Shown: positions 11,631 through 23,859 of the stretch, piece by piece | How the letters are laid out: each line of letters begins with the position of its first letter | How positions within the stretch are numbered: the first letter of the stretch is position 1 | From: Escarpia spicata | Lineage: Eukaryota > Annelida > Polychaeta > Sabellida > Siboglinidae | Assembly: GCA_963995525.1 (NCBI GenBank) | Contig: OZ023213.1 | Span: 47,755,078-47,819,077, forward strand | Direction: 5' to 3' | Length of the DNA stretch: 64,000 nucleotides | Program-made: the position numbers and the translations under genes | The notes under the pieces: generated by a model | Seen by the model: the letters and a program-made list of their open reading frames with translations, nothing else | Database searches by the model: none | What the model was told of the DNA's origin: nothing

Positions 11631-13620
11631 TAGCGTTATAGCGATGAAAAACAAAGCGTTTTATGAACATTCTTTTATATAACAAACCGCTTGTTATCAC
11701 CCGACAATGACGGACCGTACGGCGACAATAGACAGCGCTCGCACTCCGATCCCGACTCCCATCCCGGGCCGATTGCGCCAGTCGCTCGTCCAACAGTAGA
11801 ACCGATTCGATACCTCACTGTTTTTATGTCATCATTCCACATTGTTTCACATATACAGTATAGCACGTTTGAGGTCGAAATAGTCCTCCGGTTAGCGTCA
11901 ACATACGATTTATTAATATTGCTTGTTTCAAGTGCGGCGTGCAGTAACCCGCGACCGCAGCGGTGCACACTGATTCAAACCTGAGCGAGTGCTGTTTGGG
12001 ACATTATATTCCTGAAACGATGTGGATTGATAGAATAAACGCACTGAGGTATAACAGTTAGGCACAACTGCCATAATGCCGAAATCGGGGTGGGCTCTGA
12101 TTCTACACAACGTCACAATTAAGTGTCCACAAAGTAAAGCACAGTTCCATCTGATGCCTATTGGCTATGCCAATGCTACTCTCATCACCACGGTCAGCTT
12201 TCCCGCCAACGAAACAAATTCAGAAACCTTCCAAAGTGAGTCGAGGCTTCCTCGATATACTTAGCTTAGCCTTAGGAGATCTCCCAATGTGACATTTACA
12301 CGCAAGCCAAGGCATCTAGCAGAATAGCACGCCCTCTCATAATTGAGGAGGGCTGCTCTAACTTCCAAAACTACATTCCCAGCAAACACACCACGTAGCT
12401 TCTACGTTACAAAAATGTGGCAGTTTGGTGAAAGTGGTATTGACGTGGTAGAGCCGTGGCCATGACGTTGCAAAAAGATGGCAGTTTGGTGAAAGTGGTA
12501 AACGTGTGGCCAAGACCTGGTGCAACCAACAACATTTTTTTCAATTTTTTTTAAATATTGTCTTATTTTGGAACATTATAATATTATATTAAAGGTTAAA
12601 ATCAACAATTACCACAAGAAAGTGTCGTGATTCGGTCACGTAACTATCACATAAACTACCACGTGGAAAGAAAGTGATCGTTTTGTGAAACTGGTATTAA
12701 CGTAGCACTTAAGCGCTGTGACCACGACATGGTCTAACCAACATAACAATAATGTTCCTTTCAATAACGTAACCATATTATCTTGTTTTGCACCACTAGA
12801 ATACCAAATTAAAAGATAATCAGTAATGTCCCGAAAATATTTCGATTCGGCCACATAAATTTCCCGTAACTACCACGTGTGCATCATTTAGTACATCGCA
12901 CTCCCAAACAACGACGCCACTCTTCTGCAGTAGCCTAGATTATATATACGCCGTGAGGTGGCGTAACAGTTTGTTGCTCTTACAGTTAATTAATTATGTC
13001 GCCGTCAGATGGTAGCACCATTTATGAGTTCTCGACGAGAACGAGATCGTGAGTTCTGGCCAAAGAATGATTTGCAACTTAGCTATAATGATTTCCGGCT
13101 GCTGTAAAAGCATTACGTTTGTGATGGATAGGGCCTGCGGTGAATATTAAGTGTCTCGTCGACAGAGAGTTCAATCCTGACACAAATATATCATCATTAC
13201 ATCTGTTCCTACCATATATCTGATCGACTAAACACAATTTTGCTGGAATCACAAGTTAGCAGCCTAGATTTGCAACGCCCGGCGGTTAGATTCTGAACCA
13301 AACTTTCGGCATTGTGAAAGATAGGGTTACGTCATGTGCCATGGTGAATGTTAAAAGTCAAATCGATTGAAGCCTTCGATCACTTACACACCAAAGAAAA
13401 GTTCATCGACTCGCGTCTGTTCCTACCACATATCAGTTCTACACAGACTGGACAGCACGTTACTGACATTGACCTTATAATACAAATACTTGTAAATTAT
13501 ATTGATTGCATGTGACAGGTTGATAATTACAAGGTATAAACAAGGCCGGTGATTTCATGTTTGTTTTGATTTGGCATGGATACACTATTACTTATTATAT
13601 ACCCAGATAGCAAGATAACG
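11631..13620. other. No gene seen; weak MITE-like repeats
   Basis: Short open frames at 11691-11984 and 12076-12264 have no recognisable domain. At 12390-12530 two imperfect copies of AGATGGCAGTTTGGTGAAAG with GTGGCCA(T/A)GAC occur, and related CACGTGG/ACGT words recur at 12625-12740 and 12850-12890. These suggest an old non-autonomous element, without clear ends. Confidence 0.35.
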
Positions 13621-13643
13621 TTGGCCATTGGTACAACGTTGGC

Positions 13644-13682
13644 GTTTGGTGATCAACGTTGAGCCAACGTTGATCACCAAAC
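13644..13682. repeat. Perfect 18-bp inverted repeat (hairpin)
   Basis: The arms GTTTGGTGATCAACGTTG (13644-13661) and CAACGTTGATCACCAAAC (13665-13682) are exact reverse complements around a 3-base loop. AACGTTGG words also occur just upstream (13617, 13635), as in palindromic MITE tips. Confidence 0.9.
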
Positions 13683-14664
13683 ACCAAATGCTGTTGGTTA
13701 ACTGTCCACTTTTTCATTTCCATGGTGACCAACTGTCCGGTGAGCATTTATCTAGTGAACAATTGTCCTTTCAGCGATTCGTGTGGTATAGCATACTGTC
13801 AAAAGCCCTTAATTGCATTCATGAACATTTTCATAAATGGGTAAAGAGGATTTGTTCTAATTTGTTATCAAATTACACACTCCCTAGCAGAGTTATTTGT
13901 AACACCAAATGTATATAAAGAAGTACCGTACGTAGACCAGTATATGAAGCATAAACCAAAAGCCAACAAATGGGCCAAGTGGCCCTGAAGTCCTTTGGAA
14001 TATATTGTGAGTTTGTAATTATTAATCAAATAGTTATTGGTGAATCATAGTTATTAATCATTAAGGGTTATGATGAACTTAAAATGTTGAAATGTTTAGT
14101 GGAGACTATGCATCCCAGTGAAGATACACCTGGAAATAAAATATTCGAGGACGAGATTATTGATTGTGTGTTGCTATATGAAAATGAGGTCTTGTGTTGG
14201 TCTTGGGGGCCCTTTGAATGATTCAATAAAATACACTTTTCTCGTGCATAGTTGAATTATATCCCGATACTCTGATATTTAGGCCGATTTCCATTGGTTG
14301 TAGAAACTTTGCAGGAGAGTTGGTGAGCTGCAATCTCGCAGGTAGCAAAGTTAAAGGTTGTTTAAGAAAATGTGACATATTTTCTGTTGTCATTTTGCCC
14401 TTACCACCTTGCCACTTTCCCCCAGAATGGAATGAAGAAAGCGATGAAGAATAATGACAGTTTATTTGTTCACAAGGTACATACACATAGCATCCATTCT
14501 GGTGTAACTGCAAAATGTATAGAAAAACATCTTAATAACATTCGTTATAATTCTGGCTAAATTTGCATTTCCTCAGCAATATTATGGAGAAATAACAATT
14601 TTTACAATTGTGAATATGTAATACTGGAGATAGTTTGGAATTGTAGCAGCTTTAGCTAAACACA

Positions 14665-14785
14665 AACGTTCTTAAATGCTACAAACAAAAGCTACACACG
14701 TTCTTGAATACTACAAAGAAATGATACAAATGCTCCTAAATGCTCCAAACACTCCTAAATGCTACAAATGCTCTTAGATGTTATA
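14665..14785 (+). repeat. Short tandem repeat, CTACAAA/TGCTC(C/T)TAAATG
   Basis: Imperfect units of roughly 20 bases containing ACAAATGCTC and TAAATGCTAC are repeated about five times. No coding frame. Confidence 0.55.
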
Positions 14786-15059
14786 TCTAGTGAACACAGT
14801 AAGTACATTTTGTAATCAGACTTTGATGTTTTGCCCTTTTTGCGGCTTCTTAAATGACAATTGTGTGCACATCACAAGTAGTCTAAAAGTAATACAAGGC
14901 TAAAAATGCATGAATAATTGTGATACGCACTGCATTAAAAAACTAACATTAAAATAATACAAAATGTAAATTCTACAGTGTTTATGAGCACTATGTCAAC
15001 AGATTCCTTTCAATAGGGATGGAGTCCTAACACACATAAATGTTAAGTTGACATTTTAA

Positions 15060-16945
15060 AGGAAACTATAAATATAATTTTGATTACACTATTTTTGAAG
15101 GCGTCTGCGGTATACACTGTGGAACGGTGCATGATCCATAGTATCCCTGTATAATGTAAGTATATGTAACTCAATTGGGGTGTGGCCATATATATTAAAT
15201 GGTAATTGATGTAGGTAGATTTTCCTCGTTATAGCTGATGGTTACAGACTCCTGAATAAATATATGCTCCTCTAGACTGCATCACAACTTGGACACAAGG
15301 ACAGCGATTGGATGGATACCTCCACTACATCACCGCATTTTGGCTTTTAAGCACTTGTGGGAGATCTTCCTTTATTAAATATAGACCAGTTTTGACAATC
15401 TGTAAGGACAGTTTGTTTTGGTAGTCTCTTGCGCTGACTCAAACAAACTTGTATGTTTTGCCAGCCTGTTGAAAAGCAAGACAAAACTAGAAAAGTCGGG
15501 TGCACCAACCGCATATGTAGCCCCATGTAGAGCTTGCTGCCTAAGAAAATATTTGTCTCAGAAAAAGCCTTCAATGGTCGACTTTGTTTAATATAAAGGA
15601 CCTCTCCATATACCACTTCTTATCAATGCAAACAAATAGCGACGTATTTTAAACATAAAAATGTCAAATGACAATATATTTCTTTCAATGGGGATGGAGT
15701 CCTAGCACATTGTAATGTTAAGTTACTATGTGTTAGGATTCCATCATATGCAAACTACAGTATTTATGAAGGCATCTGCTATAGACACTGCAGAACGGTG
15801 CATGATCCATAGTATCCCTTTATATTGTACGTATATGTAACTCAATTGGGGTGTGGCCATATATATTAAATGGTAATGGATGCTCCTCTAGATCTTCACT
15901 GTTTTCTGAAAACGCTTTCAGCACTGCTGCTAGAAGTTTTATGTGAAGATCAACATGTTGGCCAACCAAATGACAAGGGCTAGTTTTAACAACCCGTTCA
16001 TGTGACGCTTTATACATCAATTGTCAAATGTCAACACATTTCTTTCAATTTCAATAGGTATGGAGTCCGAAACCATATTACAGGGCAGCCAGCGATCAGG
16101 ACAAACTTTTTAGACTGACTGTCACTGAAATTTTTAGTAAAATTAGGAGGCGCTGTGGTCGCCTGGAACAGCAGTTCTGCTACGATGCTGACCACTGAAT
16201 CTCTATGCACTTGAATGTCGGATTCTAATGGATTATTCCATGATGGAATCAGTTGGATTTTGTGTAGTGAAACTGGCTGATTCGCAGCACTACGGAAGCT
16301 GTGAAATAAAGAGGGTTACTTCTTGTATATATAATAATGAATGGCAGCATAATGTGGTTAAAGACCTGTTGTTTTCTGGGTCTCCTGTGCTAGGCCCGCT
16401 GGGGAAACCTAAAAATCACAGAGTGGTAGCTACTAGGTGGCGTGGAGAAACTAAGCATAAATTTCCTTAAGACAAAGATTTCCGGAAAGTTAATATTTAA
16501 CTAGTAGTCCTAAATCAATTATTTTTGCTTTTGTTTGCTAAAGGAAACCCCTCTTTGGAATGTGTCTCGGGAAGGCTACAACACAAAGTTGAAGTATTCT
16601 CTTCCACCTGGTGAAGTGTTGTTATCAGTGATACTATGGAAGTACCAGGCTCTCGACAGGTTTGTATGGGCTTTTTTTTAGCTGGAGAAGCCATGGTTCA
16701 CTCAATTTGGAACTGTAAAGTGTTGATGTCAGTGATACTATGAAGGTCCCCAATGATGGACAGGTCTATCAGTTGATTGCCTGAGGGATTGTAGTAATAG
16801 TTCACTTAAAAACGTCTTAGACAAATGTGAAGTCTCCCATAGCTCGATCGCTGATCGGCATTTTGTGTTACACTACACGAGAAATGGACAATATTTTGGC
16901 TTAGTTTCTGCTGACTCAAAGCTGACCGCTGGCCACCCTGTACTA
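15060..16945. repeat. Dispersed repeat family (members also at 20750-21460 and 21480-22400)
   Basis: Blocks with GTAACTCAATTGGGGTGTGG, TATTAAATGGTAATGGATG, TGAAGATCAA(C/T)(A/G)T.TTGGCC and TTCAATAGGGATGGAGTCC recur at 15060-16080, 20750-21010 and 21540-21850. CTGACCGCTGGCCACC recurs at about 16920 and 21437. Within 15060-16020 the block is itself tandemly duplicated, with copies starting at about 15100 and 15765. No reading frame is recognised. It surrounds the Mutator-like gene on both sides and could be its decayed flanks or an unrelated repeat. Confidence 0.55.
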
Positions 16946-17864
16946 ATGTTAAGGGCTAAAAATGCATGAATAGTTGTGATATGCACTGCATTGAAAAGCC
17001 AGTTTTAAAAATATATATAAAATTTTACCTCTAGTGTGTTTATGAGTACCATGTCAAAAATTGATAAAATAGCAACGTATTTTAAACATGAAATTGTAAA
17101 ATGTCAACCAATTGTTTTTCAGTAGGGATATGGCCATGCATATTTTTAAAAGATAGCAGACCCCCAGTCAAATATTTAAAAAATTTGTTTACACATTTTA
17201 CCATAGAAACATTGATTTATATTTTCTTAGTGAATTATTTGATTTATTGCAAAATATTAGCTATTACTGTCACCATTTGCATAATTAAATTGTCACTTAA
17301 ATTTAATGTCACTTCAGATTCTCCCTAGCAACGTGTTTCATCCTTGGATACAGATATTTATACTGTGTCAATTTCAAAAATATATAAAAATATAAAAAAG
17401 CAGAAAAGACTGTAGATGACAAAGCAATCAGCCAATCATGGGCCTTCTTATATGTGTGACTTGTGCTAGCCTTTGTCCGCGCTTGTGTACATCTCGTTTC
17501 CGAAGTATTTGACTATTGTGATTTTCATCCTGAATCATCTGCTGATCTAGACCTCGACTAACGACAACATTCACCTTTATGTGTGTGTAAAGGATTGAAC
17601 TGTTGGTTGAACGTGCAATGAGTGATAAGAACCGTCCAGGAAGAGCGAAAAAACGTAAGTTTTGTGGAGCAAAACCGAAGCAGAAAAAAACAAGATGGCA
17701 GCGCCCATGAACTGTCATATCCAAACAACGCTACTCAACGTAAGATTTCGACAACTGCCACCACGTCTAGCACTGATGAACCAGTTACAGAAGTTCAGGA
17801 GAGATTCATACTGATAGACACCAGTGTTTTGTGTGACTTCATCTTTAGAATAGCGAAGAAATGC

Positions 17865-17945
17865 CATCAGTGTGGAAGTGCCATCAGTGTGGAAGTGCCA
17901 TCAGTGTGGAAGTGTCATCAGTGTGGAAGTGCCATCAATGTGGAA
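17865..17945 (+). repeat. 17-bp tandem repeat encoding CHQCG-type knuckles
   Basis: GCCATCAGTGTGGAAGT is repeated about five times inside the N-terminal part of the transposase frame. Because 17 is not a multiple of 3, the frame rotates and returns, giving two KCHQCGSAI copies separated by other residues. The CxxC motif is a feature of the family's N-terminus, so the array probably grew from a single original motif. Confidence 0.75.
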
Positions 17946-18262
17946 ACGAAATGTGTTGCAAGGTGGATATCAAAAGTTAACATGGGTTTGCTCATCGACT
18001 CTGCCTCGACTGTGACACATGTGAAGAGACTCTTGATCATTTGTATATATCACGTAACACCGAAGATGCCAGAGCATCAAACTATGATGTCAACATTCGA
18101 ATGGTTGCCTTCATACGCAGTCTTGGGAAAGGCCATGAAGCACTGAAACAGATCTCGACGTATCTGAACTCTCCACACCCCATGAACAAGAAGAGCTACC
18201 AAAAGCTTCTTGAAGATCACTATGCAGCAAACAGAAAAATGGCCATTGACACCATAAAGTTT

Positions 18263-19174
18263 GCAGCAGTGAATGTGAAGGAAAGAGTAGGAGGTGACAG
18301 TACCGTATCAGTAGATGGCACTTGGCAGCATTAAGTCTGCAGCAGTGAATGTGAAGGAAAGAGTAGGAGGTGACTGTACCGTGTCAGTAGATGGCACTTG
18401 GCAGCATTAAGTCTGCAGCAGTGAATGTGAAGGAAAGAGTAGGAGGTGACTGTACCGTGTCAGTAGATGGCACTTGGCAGCATTAAGTCTGCAGCAGTGA
18501 ATGTGAAGGAAAGAGTAGGAGGTGAATGTACCGTGTCAGTAGATGGCACTTGGCAGCATTAAGTCTGCAGCAGCGAATGTGAAGGAAAGAGTAGGAGGTG
18601 ACAGTACCGTGTCAGTAGTTGGCACTTGGCAGCATCAAGTCTGCAGCAGTGAATGTGAAGGAAAGAGTAGGAGGTGACAGTACCGTATCGGTAGATGGCA
18701 CTTGGCAGCATTAAGTCTGCAGCAGTGAATGTGAAGGAAAGAGTAGGAGGTGAATGTACCGTGTCAGTAGATGGCACTTGGCAGCATTAAGTCTGCAGCA
18801 GTGAATGTGAAGGAAAGAGTAGGAGGTGACTGTACCGTGTCAGTAGATGGCACTTGGCAGCATTAAATCTGCAGCAGTGAATGTGAAGGAAAGAGTAGGA
18901 GGTGACTGTACCGTGTCAGTAGATGGCACTTGGCAGCATTAAGTCTGCAGCAGTGAATGTGAAGGAAAGAGTAGGAGGTGACTGTACCGTGTCAGTAGAT
19001 GGCACTTTGCAGCATTAAGTCTGCAACAGTGAATGTGAAGGAAAGAGTAGGATGTGACAGTACCGTGTCAGTAGTTGGCACTTGGCAGCATCAAGTCTGC
19101 AGCAGTGAATGTGAAGGAAAGAGTAGGAGGTGACTGTACTGTGCCAGTAGTTAGCACTTGGCAGAAGCGCGGTC
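18263..19174 (+). repeat. 76-bp minisatellite inside the transposase gene, 12 units
   Basis: Units start at 18263 + 76n (for example GCAGCAGTGAATGTGAAGGA at 18263, 18339, 18415 and 19099). Each carries codons for AAVNVKERVGGD.TV and TWQ, then CATTAAGTCT, which introduces a stop and joins back to the unit start. The first unit continues the upstream frame and only the last continues into the downstream frame (TWQKRGHTS). This is an intragenic tandem amplification. Confidence 0.9.
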
Positions 19175-20279
19175 ATACTAGTCACCACGGTGTTGTGACT
19201 GCGATATCAATCGCCATGGGCAAACGTTTGGACACCGAAATGTTGTCAAACATTTGTCATGGCTGCATTAGATGGGAAAAGGCGAACACGCAGCCTGTCA
19301 GCTACCTGAAGTGGAAAGCAGACCACAAACGTGCTGCCAATCATGGTGGAACTGCTAGTTCGATGGAATCGGTTGGCGCAGCGCGCGTGTTCATGCGATC
19401 CGAGTTTCAACATGACCTGCGATACGTGAACTATTTGGGCGAGGATGATTCATCATCATTCAAATCAGTGCAGGAGTGTAAACCGTGCGGTGACGACTGT
19501 CCAATTACAAAGATGGAGTGCATTTGACATGTGCAGAAACGTGTGGGTTCCCGGCTGCGGAAACTCAGAACCAACTTCAAAGGAAGGAAGCTTTCCGATG
19601 ACAAAGGTCTGATCGACACCCTGCAGAACTACATCGGTCTGGCCATTAGACAAAATGTAGGAGACATGATTGCTATGCAGAACAACTTGATGGCCAACCT
19701 TTACCACGTGAGCAGCACTAACGACAAAACAAATCACCACATGTCCGAGCGACAATAACAGCTGGTGTAAGTATAACATTTCGACATGTTCATGGGCTGC
19801 CAGAAGCTATCGAGGAAATGGTTGAGCCCATCTACGATGAGCTGACTTCACCAGATCTGCTGAAGAAATGTCTCCATGGGATGACGCAGAACAACAGTGA
19901 GTGCCTCAACAAGCGCATCTGGGATCGTTGTCCGAAAGAGACGTTCGTAAGCCGCCTCGTCATTGAAGATGCCACCTACAGCGCAGTCAGCTACTTCAAT
20001 GATGGCAATGCATCAGTCATCAGTGAACTGAAGCGAGTGCCTGGCCATTACACCACGTGTTGTTTACTGAAGAGTGACAACACACGCATCTACTATGCAA
20101 AGCGCAAAGGTCTGGAGTCTTCAAAAGCCCGTCGCAAGGTCCTTCGAGTGAAGCGAAATAACTCCCAGGACAACAAAGAGAACGAAGAAGGAAATGCATA
20201 TGAAAAGGGAGGACACTGAAGCAGTTTTGGTGAATGGGACACAGTTTTAGTAGACAGAGAAAGGGCACTTTTTTAATGA

Positions 20280-20745
20280 ACGTTCGCCTTTTCTGTCGAT
20301 TTTCGTAGGATCAATATCTGGCAATTTTTTTAATTTTTCAAACATCATATCTTTGACATTTTTTTAGATATCTACATCAAATTTTAAAGGGACATATATA
20401 ACATTCAGCTTGAAGTAATTATGAGAGCATTTAGCTCTGTTGTTTACGACTGGTGTATCATGCATTTGAATTTATAATTAGTTTGAATTTTTTTGAAAAT
20501 TTGAATTTGTTTTTCTAACACTTGCAAATATAACTTTTTTGCAGCATCCTTTCGTCACCCCCTGCAACAGTGTGTAACAAAAGTTGTGTGTTAATTTCAA
20601 GATAGGTTGTTTGAAAATGTTCATACATCTTGTCAATGGTGGCCTTTTTGTATGCTAATTTGCATAATTTATGCAAACAAATTGTTCATTACAAAACCGA
20701 TGTATGAACATTTTAGTGGTCTAATATAATTTTGGTAATGACTTA
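20280..20745. other. No gene seen (downstream of transposase relic)
   Basis: AT-rich sequence with TTTTT runs; probably the 3' part of the old transposon or unique sequence. No terminal inverted repeat was recognised. Confidence 0.4.
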
Positions 20746-20749
20746 CAAC

Positions 20750-22400
20750 CTTTACTGTAGTTCCATTGGGGGGTCTGCTACCAGTTCCATGGTAACGGAG
20801 GTAGCTAGATTTTCGTTATAACTGATGGTTACAAATTGTTGAATGAGTAGATACTCCTCAAGATCTTCACTACTTTGATTTGGAAGTTTGATGTGAAGAT
20901 CAATGTCTTGGCCAACCAAATGGTAAGTGCCCGTTTTAACATCCCGTATACATGAAGCTTTAGGATTGACCATGCACTGCAGACATTGCAGAAACTATGA
21001 AGGGTGTGTAAATGTATCATACTTTATACTGCCGTTATACCGAATGAGTGGTGTCGCCAAAATATATGAGTTGGTGCGGTCATTTGTTGCGAGAGGGACA
21101 TATTATTCGCTAGATGCATACACATTTTGGCTCTCCCATGACACCAATGTATAAAATACAAGCCAATACATATAACGCCACCGCCACTATTTTACCTCAT
21201 TGTCAACAAATGACCGCTCTCTGATGATTCTGGAGGCCAGGGACGTCACACCCGATGATACTTCATTGTTTAGGAAATTTGAAAACGAGTTGATTGCCTG
21301 AGGGGTCGTGGTAACAGTTCACTTGGATAAAATCATGTTAGAAAAAAATTGAAGTCTCCCATAGCCATTGTGAAAGAAAGCTGATACTATGCGTCAACTG
21401 AATAACATTTCGGCTGACTTTCAGCCGACTCCGACCTGACCGCTGGCCACCATGTTGTAATGTAAAATAAACATTTTAAAGGAATTCATGAACATAAATT
21501 ATGCACAATTACATATGTGACAATTATATATACATAAAAATTTCAACATATTTCTGTCAATAGGGATGTTTTCCCGTATGTTATGCGTATGTGTAAGTCA
21601 ATTGGGGTATGGCCATACAATGGGCATATTAAATGGTAATGGATGTAGCCACATTCTCCTCGTCGTAACTGGTGGTTACAAATTCCTGAACCACAACGCT
21701 TTCAGCACTGCTGCGGGAAGTTTGATGTGAAGATCAACGTCTTGGCCAACCAAGTGGCAAAAGCCGGTTTTAACATCCCGTACGTAGCTTTAGTCTTGTC
21801 CATGCACTGCAGACATCGCACGAACTGTGAACCTGGAAATGAGTGTTGACTATGAATTAGTTATCATGGGTAGCATTCCAACTAGAAATAGCAACTGGTT
21901 ACTACAGTTACTACAGCAATTAATGGTGATATCGGAGAATAACATAAGAATGTAAATAACAAATGAAGACACGCATTGGTTTACTGAATGTGTGCATATT
22001 TTACCTGTTGCAACGGTGATCTCCACCTCACAACATGTACACAAGGATAGCAATTGGATGGATATCTCTACTATCTCACCGCATGCCTTCTGGCCATAAG
22101 GCACTTGTGGGAGGTGTTCCTCAAATGTACCAGTTTCAACAATTTCTGTGTTCATAGTTGTGGTTAGAGAACGTTTGTTCTTGTAGTCTCTTGTGCTTAC
22201 TCCAGCAAACCTGTATGTTTTGTCAGCCTGTTCAAAAGCAAGACAAAATTACGAGTCGGTTGCAACAACTGTGTACGTATCCCCATCAGGAGCTTACCGC
22301 GTAAAAAGGCATTTGTGTCGTAAATAAAAAGGCCACAATTCCTTGATGGTCGACTTTGTTTAATATAAAGGGTCCGTCCATATACAAGTTCCTGTCAATG
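20750..22400. repeat. Dispersed repeat family, further copies
   Basis: Shares the words listed for 15060-16945. Segments 20755-21010 and 21590-21850 align to each other and to 15170-16020. Within it, GCGGTCATTTGTTG (about 21077) and its exact reverse complement (about 21198) form a 14-bp inverted pair roughly 120 bp apart. Confidence 0.5.
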
Positions 22401-22849
22401 AATATTAAGTAAGTAAGGATGTAAAATGTGCGGTTAGTAAGTTATAGCTGATTAAAACACTTGATCTTGATGTTTCTTAAAGGTCATCCTAGGTCAATCC
22501 ACTCGCTGTATATATGATGCTAAGAACTATACGTGAAAGACAATTATTGAGACATAGCGCAATAAAATCATGTAACCTTAATTTAAACGTTACATAGCTC
22601 TGACTTGCATTGTGTTCACAAGATACAAATATGCAAAATTGACGTTTTTGTCCCTCAAATTGTTAAATGTTAACAGATTTTCTCCAATTTGGATTGGTAT
22701 TGAGTACAAATCAGTACTAATGTTGATCTAAACTAAAACACAAAACAATGATGAGAGCAGCAGTCAAGAAATTGACAGTGAAACAAGAACACACGTAGAA
22801 AAGTTGCACACACAAATCACTATTGTGATGAAGGATGAAAAAAATGGTA

Positions 22850-23790
22850 TAGACATGTCTTAAATGCATTCTTGCAAAAACTGCGAATGTCTGAACTACA
22901 ATATATCCAAGCAGTAAGAACATCTTTAGATCAAACTACTCAAGTCTTTCTCAATAGAGATCCAATAAGCATAAGAGTGAATGCTTACATGAAAACATTG
23001 CTATCAGCATGGGGGGGCTAACCATGACCTTCAATTTGATTTGGACCCATTATGGGTATCATATGGTATGCATGTGCAGCATATATTGTATCGTACATAG
23101 GCAAGTCGCAGAAAGGCATCAGTGCTCTGCTAGACAAAGCACGTAGAGAGGCCAGGCAGGGCTACATGGACACAAGACGAGCAGTTAGACATTTTGTAAA
23201 CAAATTCCTACACAGTGTTGAAGTTTGTGCTCAGTAAGCTGCATATCTTATTTTGCAACTACCCATGTCCAAATGCTCGAGGGAAGTTACATTTATCAAC
23301 ACTGGGCCGGAAAATGAAAGAACTACTTTGTTGAAAAAGAAAGAGGAATTAGAAATATTATAAAAACACTCGACTAATGTAACTACTAACAACATTATTA
23401 AGCGGTATGCCTGAAGACGACGCCTTTAAGAAAATTGGTGCTTAGTTGATTATGTAATCTGTTGTGATAAGAGCTTTATACCAAGCTTTACTAAGGCACC
23501 TGTGTAGTGCTGCTGGTGAAGATCCACACGAATGTCGGATACCGCTATGTGCTCCAACGGGTAAAGCTGCATATGACATAAATGGTACAACAATACATAG
23601 CGCATTTGCAGTTCCTGCTAATCAATCATTGTCCAACTTCAAGGCTCTGGATAGTGAACGCCTTAACACACTCCGCCTGAAATTTGCTAATCTATCTGTA
23701 GTTATCGTGGATGAGGTGTCAATGGTTGGCAGAGGATTGTTTAGCTATATGAACCAACGCTTACAGGAAAGTAACGGCGTAAATGGATAA
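22850..23790 (+). pseudogene. Helitron Rep/helicase relic
   Basis: Fragments in order: NRDPISIRVNAYMKTLL (about 22950); AAYIVSYIGKSQKG...ALLDKARREARQG and FVNKFLHSVEV (23079-23237); LPMSKCSRE, TFINT and TTLLKKKEELE (23250-23360); then a PIF1-type helicase part, APTGKAAYDINGTTIHSAF (motif Ia) and VVIVDEVSMVG (motif II), at 23464-23790. These are diagnostic of animal Helitron proteins, which act in rolling-circle transposition. The Walker A segment (GGAGTGKS in the family) that should precede VIRALYQALLR is missing, and stops separate the fragments. No CTRR/hairpin 3' end was recognised. Confidence 0.8.
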
Positions 23791-23853
23791 TCGAAAGTCA
23801 GAAATCAACAATCTCGGCGTAAATGGATAATCGAAAGTCAGAAATCAACAATG
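23776..23853 (+). repeat. 39-bp direct duplication at the Helitron/LINE junction
   Basis: CGGCGTAAATGGATAATCGA and the following AAGTCAGAAATCAACAAT occur twice, back to back, at about 23776-23814 and 23815-23853. The first copy overlaps the end of the helicase frame. It may be a duplication at an insertion or deletion junction. Confidence 0.8.
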
Positions 23854-23859
23854 TAGCAT

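Larger units (their letters stand above)
17622..20219 (+). pseudogene. Mutator-like transposase gene, broken
   Basis: Fragments in order: 17622-18000, N-terminus with RFILIDTSVL and CHQCG knuckles; 17985-18334, GFAHRLCLDCDTC then KERVGGDSTVSVDGTWQ; 19099-19527, TWQKRGHTSHHGVVTAIS, then GKRLDTEMLSNICHGC; 19531-19758; and 19818-20219, CLHGMTQNNSECLNK.IW and FNDGNAS. These blocks match the animal 'Mutator-like transposase domain' family (V..DG(T/S)WQKRGH(T/S)S..GVV, CLHG.TQN.NE..N..IW). Breaks: the frame changes near 17985, a 12-copy 76-bp array inserts a TAA per unit (18263-19174), a TGA at 19525, and a shift near 19745 (CPS..NSWCK is out of frame). Inactive as it stands. Terminal repeats were not located. 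Confidence 0.8.

Noticed and set aside
11691..11984. Possible small protein, 97 aa on either strand
   Set aside because: No recognisable domain, no homologous copy in the window and no supporting splice or polyA context.
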